Shown piece by piece: positions 11,410-21,755 of a stretch of DNA of 64,000 nt (positions are counted from its first letter, which is position 1; each line of letters opens with the position of its first letter). Origin of the DNA: Castanea sativa (lineage: Eukaryota > Streptophyta > Magnoliopsida > Fagales > Fagaceae); the NCBI RefSeq assembly GCF_040712315.1, contig NC_134016.1, positions 28,310,003 to 28,374,002 on the forward strand, written 5' to 3'. Below the pieces are notes generated by a model, which was given only the letters and a program-made list of their open reading frames with translations, made no database searches and had not been told where the DNA came from. The position numbers and the translations under genes were made by a program.

Positions 11410-13430
11410 CTATAACCAATTTTGAGCACACATCAATGCCTTCACAGTCTTTTGATGAAGTTTAATATGATATGGACTTGACAATCGACCACTTGTGCTA
11501 AATGATGACTCTGAGGCAATGGTTGACACTAAAACGACAAGGCTATGTCTTGCAATTCGTTACAAAGTAGGATACTTAAACCCATTAGATTTCCACCATG
11601 CCAAAATATCAAAATTCATAGTTCTTCACATTAGATCATCCTCAAGGTAATGGTCTAACTCCAATTTAATATTTTCACCCTTTTTTATGACTAAGATATC
11701 TTTCAATGTCCATAAGGAAGTCATAAACTTGTGGATTCTCCCCTAAACCGGGGCCACAAGTACTTTCCCTACCCATTCTCCTAGAGTTGTTGTCACTAAT
11801 CATTTCATAACAAGTATCTCTAACCCTTTGAATTTTTTATCAGCTAATCACCATAAATTATCTGAAAATAATATTCTAGCAATTCAATCTTATATCTTGG
11901 GTCTAAAATGGTTGCCACAGTTATAACACCATGAATCACATTCCAATAACAATCAAATTTGATCACATCACTTAGGCTTCTAAACCAAGAACTCAAAGTT
12001 ATTTTTATTTCGCACACCTTAAGAAATAAAAGATTAGTTATAATGTATAAGGTACTCGAGAATAGCTTTGTAACCTTGTGAAACACTGCTAATCTCTCAC
12101 ATATACTACTTGCCATCTCCCATTCTCCCTCTGTTGGAATGCACATATAAGATGACTCACATATATTCAACCGATAAAGATATTTTGAATTTTTGATACT
12201 TTATAGCAATAGAAAACATGAAATAAATAGAGTTCCAACGAGTCTTATAATCAAAGGTTAGTTTTTTCACACATATAACATAAGCCTATCAAGTTGTCCC
12301 TTCAAACTTCTATCTTCTCTTTGTTGGTGCAATCTAAAATCTCATACTTTCACAAACCTTCTCAATGCATGATCCAATTACATCCAAACCATCTTGAACA
12401 ATCAAATTAAGAACATGTTTTGCATAACACATATGCAACACTGATTTACGCATAATAAGTGTACACATTGAAGTTTGTCTAAGATAATTTTTATAATTGC
12501 ATCGTTGGTACTGCAATTGTCCATAACTACAGTAGTTAACTTCTTATTAATATTCCATTCCATCAAAGTATCTAGGACACCAGAAAGCACTTCTTTTGTT
12601 TGTGAAGATGTCACATAAATAAACCTGAAATGAAAAATTTAAATGATTAGAACTAACAATGAAATATGTTCATAAAACATTTGAAAATAATTTAATTAAA
12701 ACAAAAGAATGAATATATACTTTTAAAAAAGTACCACATAACTCATCTTTATAATCTCCAAAAACCATGGATGAAATGTGTTGTTACAGCCATAAACCCT
12801 CGCCTTTTGTTTTGTAAAGACTACATATCAGTGGTAATAGCAATTCTACCTAAATCTTATCAATTTCATGTTTTGATTTCTCACTTTCATTATCATAGAT
12901 GCTCAAAATGTCCTTGATTGTATTCCTAGAAACCATCTTGAACAATGGTTAAAGAGATGTTGATCTTCTAAAACCAATGTGGTCAAATATAGGAAGGGGA
13001 TGCTTATGCAAGATGATCATATGAGCAAGTTCATTTCTTGATACATTCTTGATCAAAATGATAGGCATTCACACCAGCGGTTGAATCCACTTTATTTTGA
13101 TCCCTCACCAAACTTTTTTGTTTTATATTCCTAATGTCTTGAAACTTTCTCCTTCAACATATTTTCATGTTGTTATGAAAATGTTTAGTGCCATAATTGG
13201 ATCCCTATACTAACAATTTCAAACAATAATTGCACTTAGCCTTATCTTTCCCATCAACTTTCCTTCTCTTAAAATGATTTCAAAAAATTGATTTGTACTT
13301 CCCCTCTTCTTTAATTATCTCATTTTTAGGCTAAACATCTTTTTCCCTATCCAACAGAGGTGATGACGGGGTTGCAATATCTTCATTTACTGTCAATTGA
13401 AATTGAAATTGAAATTGATTGCTGCCAATA
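11410..13430 (-). pseudogene. Second hAT (RICESLEEPER-type) transposase, decayed
   Basis: Minus-strand order: BED finger (GKYKSIF*NHF...KVDGKDKAKCNYCLKLL...GTKHFHNNM, about 13310-13150); ELAHMIILHKHPLPIFDHIGF (about 13045-12985); VVMDNCSTNDAI and MCYAKHVLNLIVQDGLDVIG (12530-12370); EGEWEMASSICERLAVFHKVTKLFS and HGVITVATILDPRYKIELLEYYF (12130-11860); C-terminal tail SSFSTSG...LHQKTVKALMCAQNWL with a stop at 11410-11412. Several stops and frameshifts are present. Another hAT lineage than the copy at 7140-9140: the diagnostic segments differ. Confidence 0.8.
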
Positions 13431-14736
13431 AGTGTAGATGAATTGGAGCTACCAATGTTTTCATATGAAGTCTTTTTTTCCTAATGTTAATTTAGTAACT
13501 TAGTAATGGACAAACTATATATCTCCAACAAAGTGTAGACACTCGATTTTGCACCCATGATTCAATCAAGGAAGACAATTGGAATGACCATTCATGTACC
13601 AAAAATCATTCTTGCATTACATGCATCATTTGTCTTTTGCATCGCATGCATCAATTTGTTCTTGCATTGCATGCATCAATTCATTCATTGCATATCATAA
13701 CAATGATCTCGAGATTCTAAAAATCGCAATGGTGGGTTCGGTTTCTAAATCGAACCATCGGATCGAAAGATATCGCATGATCAAGTTTGCACGGTCCATA
13801 TGCATCGTGTCTAGGAAGAGTCAACCACACATGATTAATTTAAATTAATTCTGATTGGTTAAGCAATTAAAATTAATTAAATAATTGTGTGATTAGTTGA
13901 TAATCAGTGTTTAAAATAGGGATGCATTCATAAAAATAAAATGAACGATTGGATAACAATAAAATTGTGGATAATCTGAATTTTATTAAGATTTATTTTA
14001 AGGAATTTATCCACAAGATAATTGTTCTTAAAAAGCCTGAATTATCTAAAAAAGAGATTAAAAAAAAATCATGGATGGAGGAAGAAAACACGTCTAGATA
14101 CAAGAATCGGTCAAAAAACCCTAGAAAGAGAGTCAAATGGCACCCGAACACGAAAGTGTGTTCGGCATCCGAGAGCCAATTCGGCACTTTTGGAGTGTCG
14201 AACGACACTTTAAAAGTGCTGAATTGCCATCATGTGGGTTTTGGCCCAATGGTCTTCGGGGACGATAAGGCACACCCTTTTCGACCTTTTTGCAAAAGGA
14301 TGAGTCCGGATTCACATTCTAATCGTCCATGCCTATTTTTTCGAGGCTTTTGGCCTCTATAAATAGAGTCTAGGTCTCATAATTCAACATTTTTTTTTAC
14401 ACTTTGATAAGCATACGTTTTGAGACTTACAAGTTGCTGGTATTCTTTGATCCTCTCTGAGATTTGCGACAAGAATTAAGGTTTTTAGATTTTAAAGAGA
14501 ACTAAATAAGTTTCTTTGAACCCTAAAAGACCATCTCAAATAAAAAGGGTGCTCATGCAAGAAGTTGCTTTCTAACCCTTTTGTTTTTATGTTTCTCTAA
14601 TCATGATGGTGCATGCTTTCTTGTTTTAAATGTTCATATTCTGATTTGTTAATTTAGATTATCAAAATACGTTATTGATTCTTTTATTGTTCCTATAATC
14701 TGTTTCTTAGTTTTAGAGATCTGCACGTACTAAACT

Positions 14737-14955
14737 AATTTTTCTTCAAAATAAAACGGATTTACATCTTTTTGGATATAGATATGAATTTTCCTTCAAA
14801 ATAAAACGGATCTCCATCTCTTTAGATGTAGATCTGAATTTTTTTTTTTCAAAATAAAACGGATTTGCATCTTCCTTAGATGTAGATTTGAATTTTTTTT
14901 AAAGATAAAAGCGGATTTTGTATATTTTTTAGATACAAATCTGATTTTTTAATGC
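14737..14955 (+). repeat. Tandem units inside LTR C
   Basis: About four imperfect copies of a unit containing TTCAAAATAAAACGGAT, then CATCT...TTAGATGTAGAT.TGAATTTT. The arrangement suggests replication slippage within the LTR. Confidence 0.75.
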
Positions 14956-15254
14956 ATGCAGATTTTTGAAATAAAGAAAGAGATCATGAATTGTTGTTTT
15001 GTTGTTTGTTTTGTTTAAGTCATGTAGCATGAAATAATTTTGTGAATAAAATCCTCTACATAAAAAAAAACATATTTTTTTCAAATATAAAAAATAGATC
15101 TGATCTTTTACAAAACTCAAAACTATTTTTTTATCTCTTAAAAAATAGATCTGAATTTTTTTAATAAACCAATAAGACTTGGTGGTTTTTTCAAATAAAA
15201 AATAGAATTGAATTTTTTCTTCAAAAATCTTTTTTTTTTTTTACACATACAAAC

Positions 15255-15949
15255 TGTGGGGGGTAAAAGGACCCAAGTGGGCATATGGGCCTTTGGACTG
15301 TAGCATGGAAGGCCGACCTACTCCAGAATTAAACTCTACGAATTGGCCCATACGCCGAGGATCTGAGGGTACAGCCGAGAACGAGCTTCTCTGCGGACAA
15401 ATCCAAGAGAACTCAAAACTTCATTATGAAGGTCAAGGTATAACCCTGGAAAGACTAATGGTTAAAAGGGAATACCCTGAACCTTCTAGATGCACCAGTA
15501 TTAAAGAAAATATCAAGTGCAAAGGCTGCCACCTCCGCATTAAAGGCTCTGCATCTACCTCCCTGGCCGCATTAATGGGGAAGTGACCCCTGAACAGTAG
15601 GGCTGAAACTTCTAGTCACTGTCCAAAAACTATCAGGGAAGGAAGTATTTAAGGGGGGTGGAGGCCAGAGAGAGGAGGGAGGATCGACAACAAAGAAAGA
15701 GACTAAGAATTGTAACTTTTAAGGAAGAAATATCAATTGTACAGAAGTGGTCCTCGGCTAACGTTCGAGGAGGCCTATTTTCAGTTATCTTTTGTTATCT
15801 ACCTGTGTTTGTAACTCTTAGCCCGTTATTAAGTTCTCAGCACTTCTAATCTAGGTTTCAAACCCACGCTCTACAAATTTTATTGTCTAAGGCTCATTGG
15901 GCCTGAGCCCGTAGTTGTCTTTGGGTCCAGGTGCAATTGTGCACTTACA
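15255..15949 (+). mobile_element. Solo LTR, family B copy 1, nested in LTR C
   Basis: A 695-bp unit TGTGGGGGGTAAAAGGACCC...GTGCACTTACA with exact 5-bp target duplication CAAAC (15250-15254, 15950-15954). A TATTTAAGG box near 15646 suits an LTR promoter read on the + strand. The ORF at 15293-15586 is incidental. It aligns to the reverse complement of 58530-59327 (shared CTCTGCAT.TA.CTCC and TGGCCGCATT.ATG), so the two are copies of one family. Confidence 0.85.
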
Positions 15950-16549
15950 CAAACCATAGATCTATTTTTTTTTTTTTTATAAATCAAAATCAATTTTTTT
16001 CCTAATCATTAAAACAGATCTGAATTTTTAAATAAAAGAGGATACATTCATAAATGGTTTTGTGTTGTTTAGTTTATTTCTCATGTTCAACATATTATTC
16101 ATGACATACATAAAACGGTACATTGGTTACAAGAGTCTAGAAGACCAGACTCTGTCTGGGCGGAATGGGTGCCCAACACCTTCCCATTCTGTAACCTAGC
16201 CTCCAGATTTAGATTTTTTTTGGTTAAGTAGATCTAGCTTTATCTTTGATTTTATTTTGGGAATATTGTAACCAGGACAAAAGCCATGTATATTTGGTAG
16301 ATTGGAACTAAGACCCAAAGCCATGTAAGGTTTAAATTTTCAAATTTATATTTTTTTATTCGATCAATGAAATGAAACAATTCAGTCATGTATTTTTATT
16401 TAGTTTTTCTTAGTTTTTGTATATAAAAAATAAGTAGGTACTCTACACCACTTACCCAAAAAAAGAGGTGCCCTAAAAAGCACACTACAAAAATCACTCT
16501 CTCTCTCTTTTTTGATCGGCACCGCTCAGGCAAGGTCTCTCACACAAAG

Positions 16550-17540
16550 ATAACATAGAATAATGGAAAAGAAAAAAAAAATCACATGAATAAAATGAAA
16601 TAATGAGTTTAAAAATTCAAGCTGAATATTTGAGGCAACGAATGTTTACAACAATATCACACTTAAACTTCAGTTGAAAATGAAATCAATCTCACTAGGT
16701 ACTTAGACCACCTAACACATAACCATAAAAATTTATATCTTTTTTTCTTTGCTATTGTCAACATGATATATTCATATGAACATTAAGTCCATTTTCAAAA
16801 GACAATAATTGGTTGCATAGCCACAAAGAATTACAAATGGAAAGCACACTATTATGTTCATGAAAAAATTTGTGATGACAAGTACGTTGGCTAATGGAAC
16901 CAATGATTCAATGGTATACAATTTTGTTTCTAATAAAGACAAAAGAAAACATTAAAAATTCAAAGGTTAGCGATGTACAAGAGTCTAAGATTGGTACCTT
17001 ATTTCCAACCTTATTAGAGAGAAAAGAGAGGCAAAGAGTCACGTCAAGTAGAATAAAATAAACTAATATTGATTTGTTTGTTTAAATAGTAGCGTTTTGA
17101 GGTATGAATAATTTACAATTATAGCTCTTATCAATGTGGGGTGGGGCAGGTTGGGTTTAAAAAGTCTAGACTCATCCCTGTCCAGCCCCGTAATGTGGGG
17201 ATAAAATCTTGCCTCACCACTTTTGTGGGGAGGAGAAAACCCGCACGGGGTTAAGCAAGGAAGGGTGGGTCAAGTAGGATAGGGCAAAATTGTCACATGA
17301 CAAAATATTTAATTCTCATAAATATGGACTTTTTCCTGGTAAATTCAAAATTAAATACATGCATTTATTTCATTTCATATTTAAACTCCTTATCACATGG
17401 CATGCATAGGCTCATAAAGTTTGATGCTGAAACAATTGTTGACTTGCCATGTCGTGTTCGTTGTGAGTAGATTGTGGAAATCATCACATGTTAAAGCTTG
17501 AAAAATGGAAAATTTAAATGTGCAAATAAATGAATGCATT
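16550..17540. other. Probable right part of hAT 2 plus flank
   Basis: No coding remnant. At 17130-17300 there is a GC-rich block (GTGGGGTGGGGCAGGTTGGG, later AACCCGCACGGGG) ending GGGCAAAATTGTCAC. This resembles a subterminal hAT block and may be the right end of the element whose transposase is at 11410-13430. The matching left end was not found, so the limits are inferred. Confidence 0.35.
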
Positions 17541-17559
17541 TATTTAGCGTTGTTAATGG

Positions 17560-18490
17560 ATGTATGAATTAAGCAATCTGGTTAATGCGAATAAACACCA
17601 ATATTGTGCAAAAGTAAAAACAACATGAAATACAAAACACACAATAAGATAACTCAGGGAAAACTAATATATGGAATAACTTGTCCTAAAGTAAATATCA
17701 CTAAGGGAAAACTTTCCCAATGAAGCAAATCCACAATAGCAAGAGAAGTTTTAAAATCTCGGGAAAAATCTTTTCCTAGACTACATTGACCTATTGACAA
17801 CTTACATAGAAAACCTTTCACTACACTAGAATGTCTAGACTCTTCAACTATAAGGATTTCCTTCATGGATGACGCATCTGTGATCACGATTGGAAATGCT
17901 GACCAACTTCAAGAATCTTTTGAAGGTTTTCTTCACAACAACAAATATGTGGTTGGAGCTATGACTTTAGCTTGTTCACCAACTGATGTTCATATCTACA
18001 TGAAACTTTTCTGATATGGTGAATTTGAGATATTCTTGGTTACATAACCATATCCGCATAAACATAGTGTTTTTTTTCCTCCCTCTAAAAATTCTTATAG
18101 GGGATAGTTTATAATATCCCTTTTATAACACAACAAACGGGGTCTGAATAAGGCTTGAAATGGACAAGTTATAAGCTTTTTTGTGTTGTTGATTTTTGTC
18201 GATATATGTAGTCTCAATAAATCAAGAGGAGTCGAGGGGGGTCAAAAGGAGTTGAGATTGGAGTCAATGTTCGATAGATCAAGATGGAGTCAAGCCTGGA
18301 ATTAAGGAGACAAAAAGTGTACTATTCAAGGCTAGATTGATTGAGAAGAATTGAGATTGGAGTCGAGCCTGTAGAAACTCTACTTTTCTTAAGTTGTTCT
18401 TGAGCAATTTTTTTATGTCTTCACTTGATCTTCAATTACCATTTCAAGACACAATAAAATACATAATTCAACTCGAACAATTCTTAGGTA
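17560..18490. repeat. LTR-like remnant related to family A
   Basis: The segment GTTCTTGAGCAATTTTTTTA followed by TGTCTTCA..TTGATCTTCAA (18393-18435) parallels AGCAGTTCTTGAGTAATCTT and TGTCTTCAATTTAACC in the solo LTR at 55516. The preceding block has repeated GAGTCGAG/GAGATTGG words comparable with the TCGAG-rich part of family A. No clean ends or target duplication were seen; a decayed relative. Confidence 0.35.
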
Positions 18491-18801
18491 CTCTCGGAGT
18501 ATGGAGAAATGATACTCATTCCTCTCACATTTATGGTAGACCCCACCAAAATTTAATAATTGGATCTCACCATGAATATGAGAGGAAGGAGTACCATTCT
18601 CTGTACTTTAAGAGTACTTAAGAATTACTCACAATTTGATACATTTGTTATAGTTTGCCAACACTAAAACATATGGACTTAACAAGCATCGTACTTATAT
18701 TTAAGTTTAAATTTTAATTTATGAGCATTAATTTTCCTACCAAATCCTATTTAAGCAATTATTTACAACTTTGACTAAAAATGCATTTATGGTGTTAACT
18801 T

Positions 18802-18965
18802 TTTTTTTTTTTTAGAGAGAGTTTCAACCTAGAGCGTCCGTTCCTGATAATAGCTCTTTATTATCAGACCAAGACACCAATCAGTTTTTGGTGTACGCGG
18901 GGATTGAACCCTAGATCTCTTATACAACCATCAAAAATTTTACCAACTGAGCTAACTGGAACCCA
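18802..18965 (-). repeat. tRNA-derived SINE with 18-bp TSD
   Basis: Read on the minus strand it starts GGTTCCAGTTAGCTCAGTTG (box A), has GGGTTCAATCC (box B) and ends in a poly(A) run. Exact 18-bp target duplications, CATTTATGGTGTTAACTT, flank it (18784-18801 and 18966-18983). Same family as 55203-55363. Confidence 0.9.
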
Positions 18966-19000
18966 CATTTATGGTGTTAACTTGATTTCAAAACATGGTT

Positions 19001-19008
<8 letters not shown>

Positions 19009-19032
<24 letters not shown>
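19009..19032. repeat. (TG)n microsatellite
   Basis: TG repeated about 12 times after a TATATA stretch. Confidence 0.85.
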
Positions 19033-19033
<1 letters not shown>

Positions 19034-19354
19034 ATGTATATTTAATACTTTGTTAAGGAAGTCACGATGTCTCTGTTTTATAGGCAAACTAGATAATGTC
19101 TTGTGTAATGCATGGATACATTTTAATATCATTTGTAATAATTTTTACTTTTTTTTAAAGACTTATATTTAACACATTTTGTTGTATAATTTTTGTCTTT
19201 TCCCAAAATGTTTCTTAGTACTTTGAAGCTTGATTTTTTTAATTCATATTTTATAATTTTATTTCCTAGTATTGGTTTCTGAATATTTAGTGGAATTGCT
19301 TTACTTATCTAAATTTATAAGCTTGTCGTTTTCAACATTTCCAAGAAACTATAA

Positions 19355-19921
19355 TAGGGGTAGCAAAATATGACACGATACAACACAATACAAGGTTAGC
19401 AGGTTATGAGTTGAGGATTAATAGGTTTATGTCATATTCAGGCTGACATGATTGACTTGTTTAATAAGCGTGTCGATTTCGTGTCCAACCCACATAATCT
19501 ATTTGACCCATTATTTGACCAGTATACCCTTCAAAAATATAAACTTATTAGTTGTTGTGATTTATATTATTTGACATATTGTGATTGATTATTTGTGATA
19601 TTGATATATACTTTAGTTTTGAATGATTGTTTGTGATGCAATTACCATTAGTTTTGAGTTTTATATTAAAAAAAAAATTGTTTAGTTTTTTATAGTTTAG
19701 ATCAATTGGGTTAAAACTAATATATATATATAAATTTTGCTTTGATAAAATATGATAAACGGGTTGACACAACTGACTTGTTTTGATAAACAGGTCATAT
19801 TAGGGTTGAGGAATTTCGACCCGTTTAATGAACATGTTGAGTTAGGCTTGATCCATATAGTTGAATACTTATGATTTGACAAAATACGAACTCGACACGC
19901 AAACACGAATTGTCACCCCAA
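19355..19921. mobile_element. Non-autonomous hAT element (MITE)
   Basis: A 567-bp unit with an exact 8-bp target duplication AACTATAA (19347-19354, 19922-19929). Ends are TAGGGGTAGCAAAATATGAC and the complement TTGGGGTGACAATTCGTG. The interior repeats ACACG, GACCC and GGGTTGACA words near both ends. No transposase remains, so any movement would have relied on an hAT transposase in trans. Confidence 0.75.
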
Positions 19922-20269
19922 AACTATAAATATTATAATATTTACTATAAAAAGTAGCTTTATTTTTTAAACTAATTAAATGATTTTGAAATCTATAAAT
20001 AAGAATTTAAAATATAAAATTCTTTTATATCCCGTGATTACAAATTTAAGTAACCTCCTAAACACTCATTCAACTACTCTATTCCCACAACCAAATTTTA
20101 TGACCCCTCTTTTAAAAAAATTGCAAGGCCACAGTCTCAAAAACCATTTCATTATCTCATCGAAAGGAAATTAAACCATTTCATTTGACCTGAATATTTT
20201 GCTGCTTTTTAGTTTTTGTACCCCTTATAAGATGTAACTTTTCCAACCGTTCGAATCTCCCATTCCATT

Positions 20270-20345
20270 GCTAAGAGCCTTGTAGTATAATTGGTTAGCT
20301 CGATTTGAAAATCTCCATCTTCCAACTATTGAATTATAAAAAAAT
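20270..20345 (+). repeat. SINE-like fragment
   Basis: GAGCCTTGTAGTATAATTGG resembles the head of a tRNA-related retroposon, with a short A-rich end. No target duplication is clear. Shares its head with the fragment at 38430-38540. Confidence 0.35.
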
Positions 20346-20387
20346 TATTTTGCATCCCATTGCAACCATTGAAATTCTAAAAAATAG

Positions 20388-21426
20388 GAAAAATTACATT
20401 TTACCATCCTAAATTATACTCCATATTACATTTTGCACCCAAAATTTTTTGAATGCACGTTTTGCACCCTAAACTCTTTACATCCTAACATTAAATTTGC
20501 CGTTAACTTGAATAGAGACCTAAAGTTTAGAGTGCAAAGAATAATCGAGAGTGATGATGCACAGAATTGTCAGTGAGTTAATCGTCTAGACGTGCAGTGA
20601 TAAGGGTACCTGAAGAATAAAATGTGAAGAACCTACAAAGAGCACTAGTGGAATGCCAGCTAAAGACTTTTCGAAAATTAAGTCTGTGAATGAATGATCT
20701 CCAATAACTCAAGAGTATGAGAGCTAGTATCTTGGAAAAGAAGGGGCTTGGTGCTTTATATAGTGATATAAAGCTAACCAAGATCCCATGGGTGTAGGTT
20801 ATTTTCTTATAGGGGAGATATGGATTTAATGCCTTGTGATATTCAGGCTTAACTTTCCATGTTTAGAGTATACGATTATGTAGAAGGATTTTTGGGCATG
20901 GTGTGCAAGTTCTTTCCATATAGAGATACTTGAGTAGAGAATACGCAAGATGGCCGCTAAGGCTAAGTACAACCCATCGTCAGTCGTTGGGTGCTCATTT
21001 GTCACTCTGGGACACATGAAGAATAGGCGTAGGTTGAACTCCCTTAAAGGTCGTTTGACATATGGGTCCTAAAGAGTCTTTGTCTACCTGACGACTCCCA
21101 TTCTCCTAACTAACTTGTGAGGACCTGGCAATGTAGATGTGTTAGCCGAATTTCATAGTGGTCAAAATATTCCCCGTCAGAGAGTATGGTTTAGGGTGGT
21201 ATAGTGCAATTTCTCTTTAATTTTTTAAGGAATTGAGAAGAGGGGTACTTATGTCTTTTTATGTGATATCATACTTTTTCATTCAAGTTAATGGCAAACT
21301 TAACATTAAGGTCCAAAATGTAACATAAGTTATAATTTAAGATATAAAATACATATATGTATTTGTAAAGTTTATGGTACAAAATGTAATTTAGGATATA
21401 GTTTGAATGACGAACCCTAATTTTCC
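20388..21426. mobile_element. Mutator-type MITE split by a solo LTR
   Basis: The outer parts (20388-20551 and 21185-21426) have inverted ends GGAAAAATTACATTTTACC and the complement of AATTTTCC, flanked by an approximate 9-bp duplication (TAAAAAATA / TACAAAATA). The inserted solo LTR at 20552-21179 and its target duplication account for the rest; without them the MITE is about 406 bp. Its right end lies about 330 bp upstream of the start codon of the dioxygenase gene. Confidence 0.6.
20552..21179 (-). mobile_element. Solo LTR, family D, nested in MITE
   Basis: A 628-bp unit, minus-strand start TGACGGGGAATATTTTGACC, end GCATCATCA. Exact 5-bp target duplication GAGAG (20547-20551, 21180-21184). 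On the minus strand ACTATATAAAGC near 20756-20767 provides a TATA box at the position expected in an LTR. No internal sequence is left. Confidence 0.85.
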
Positions 21427-21429
21427 CTA

Positions 21430-21755
21430 CAAAATAAGAAAAAAATAAAAACTGTAGCAAGTAGGTCAAAAACCAGTTTTCCCGTTAAGCCGAGTCAGCC
21501 CTAAAATGGCCTAACTTGAAGTACTTATTAGTACACTGCACGTCTTCTCAAACTTGCCAACGTTGCCATCCAAAAACCCTAATTTTTTTTACAACGGCAA
21601 TGAAATGAACCACACCACAAGTCATTCCTTCACGTCCTCCTCCACATCAATATCCTAATTCTCCTCCAACAAAACCCTAATTCACCAAAAATAAAAAAAA
21701 AACTCAATGCTTCTCCATTAGCGTTTTTCAATTTTCTTCCTCTTCTTCGCAAACC
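21430..21755 (+). promoter_or_regulatory. Promoter/5' leader of dioxygenase gene
   Basis: The stretch between the MITE and the start codon contains AAAACCCTAA (21670-21679) and AAAAACCCTAA (about 21572), both telo-box motifs common in promoters of plant growth and translation genes. No clear TATA box is present. A five-codon upstream ORF (ATG at 21707, stop at 21719-21721) ends 34 nt before the main ATG and would be translated first if transcription starts upstream of it. CT-rich sequence precedes the ATG, as in many plant leaders. Confidence 0.45.

Larger units (their letters stand above)
13534..16544 (+). mobile_element. Long solo LTR, family C, carrying a nested LTR
   Basis: Starts TGTAGACACTCGATTTTGCA and ends GGTCTCTCACA, with an exact 5-bp target duplication CAAAG (13529-13533 and 16545-16549). 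Minus the nested family-B insertion it is about 2.3 kb, long for an LTR. The start and the CTGTCTGGGCGGAATGGGTG segment near 16155 resemble long LTRs of plant Gypsy elements (from memory). Four imperfect tandem units of about 55-65 bp lie at 14737-14955. No gag-pol remains. It interrupts the hAT 2 region upstream of the BED domain. Confidence 0.75.

Noticed and set aside
18802..18965. Possible tRNA gene from box A and box B motifs
   Set aside because: There is no acceptor or anticodon stem, an A-tail is present and an exact 18-bp target duplication shows it is a SINE.
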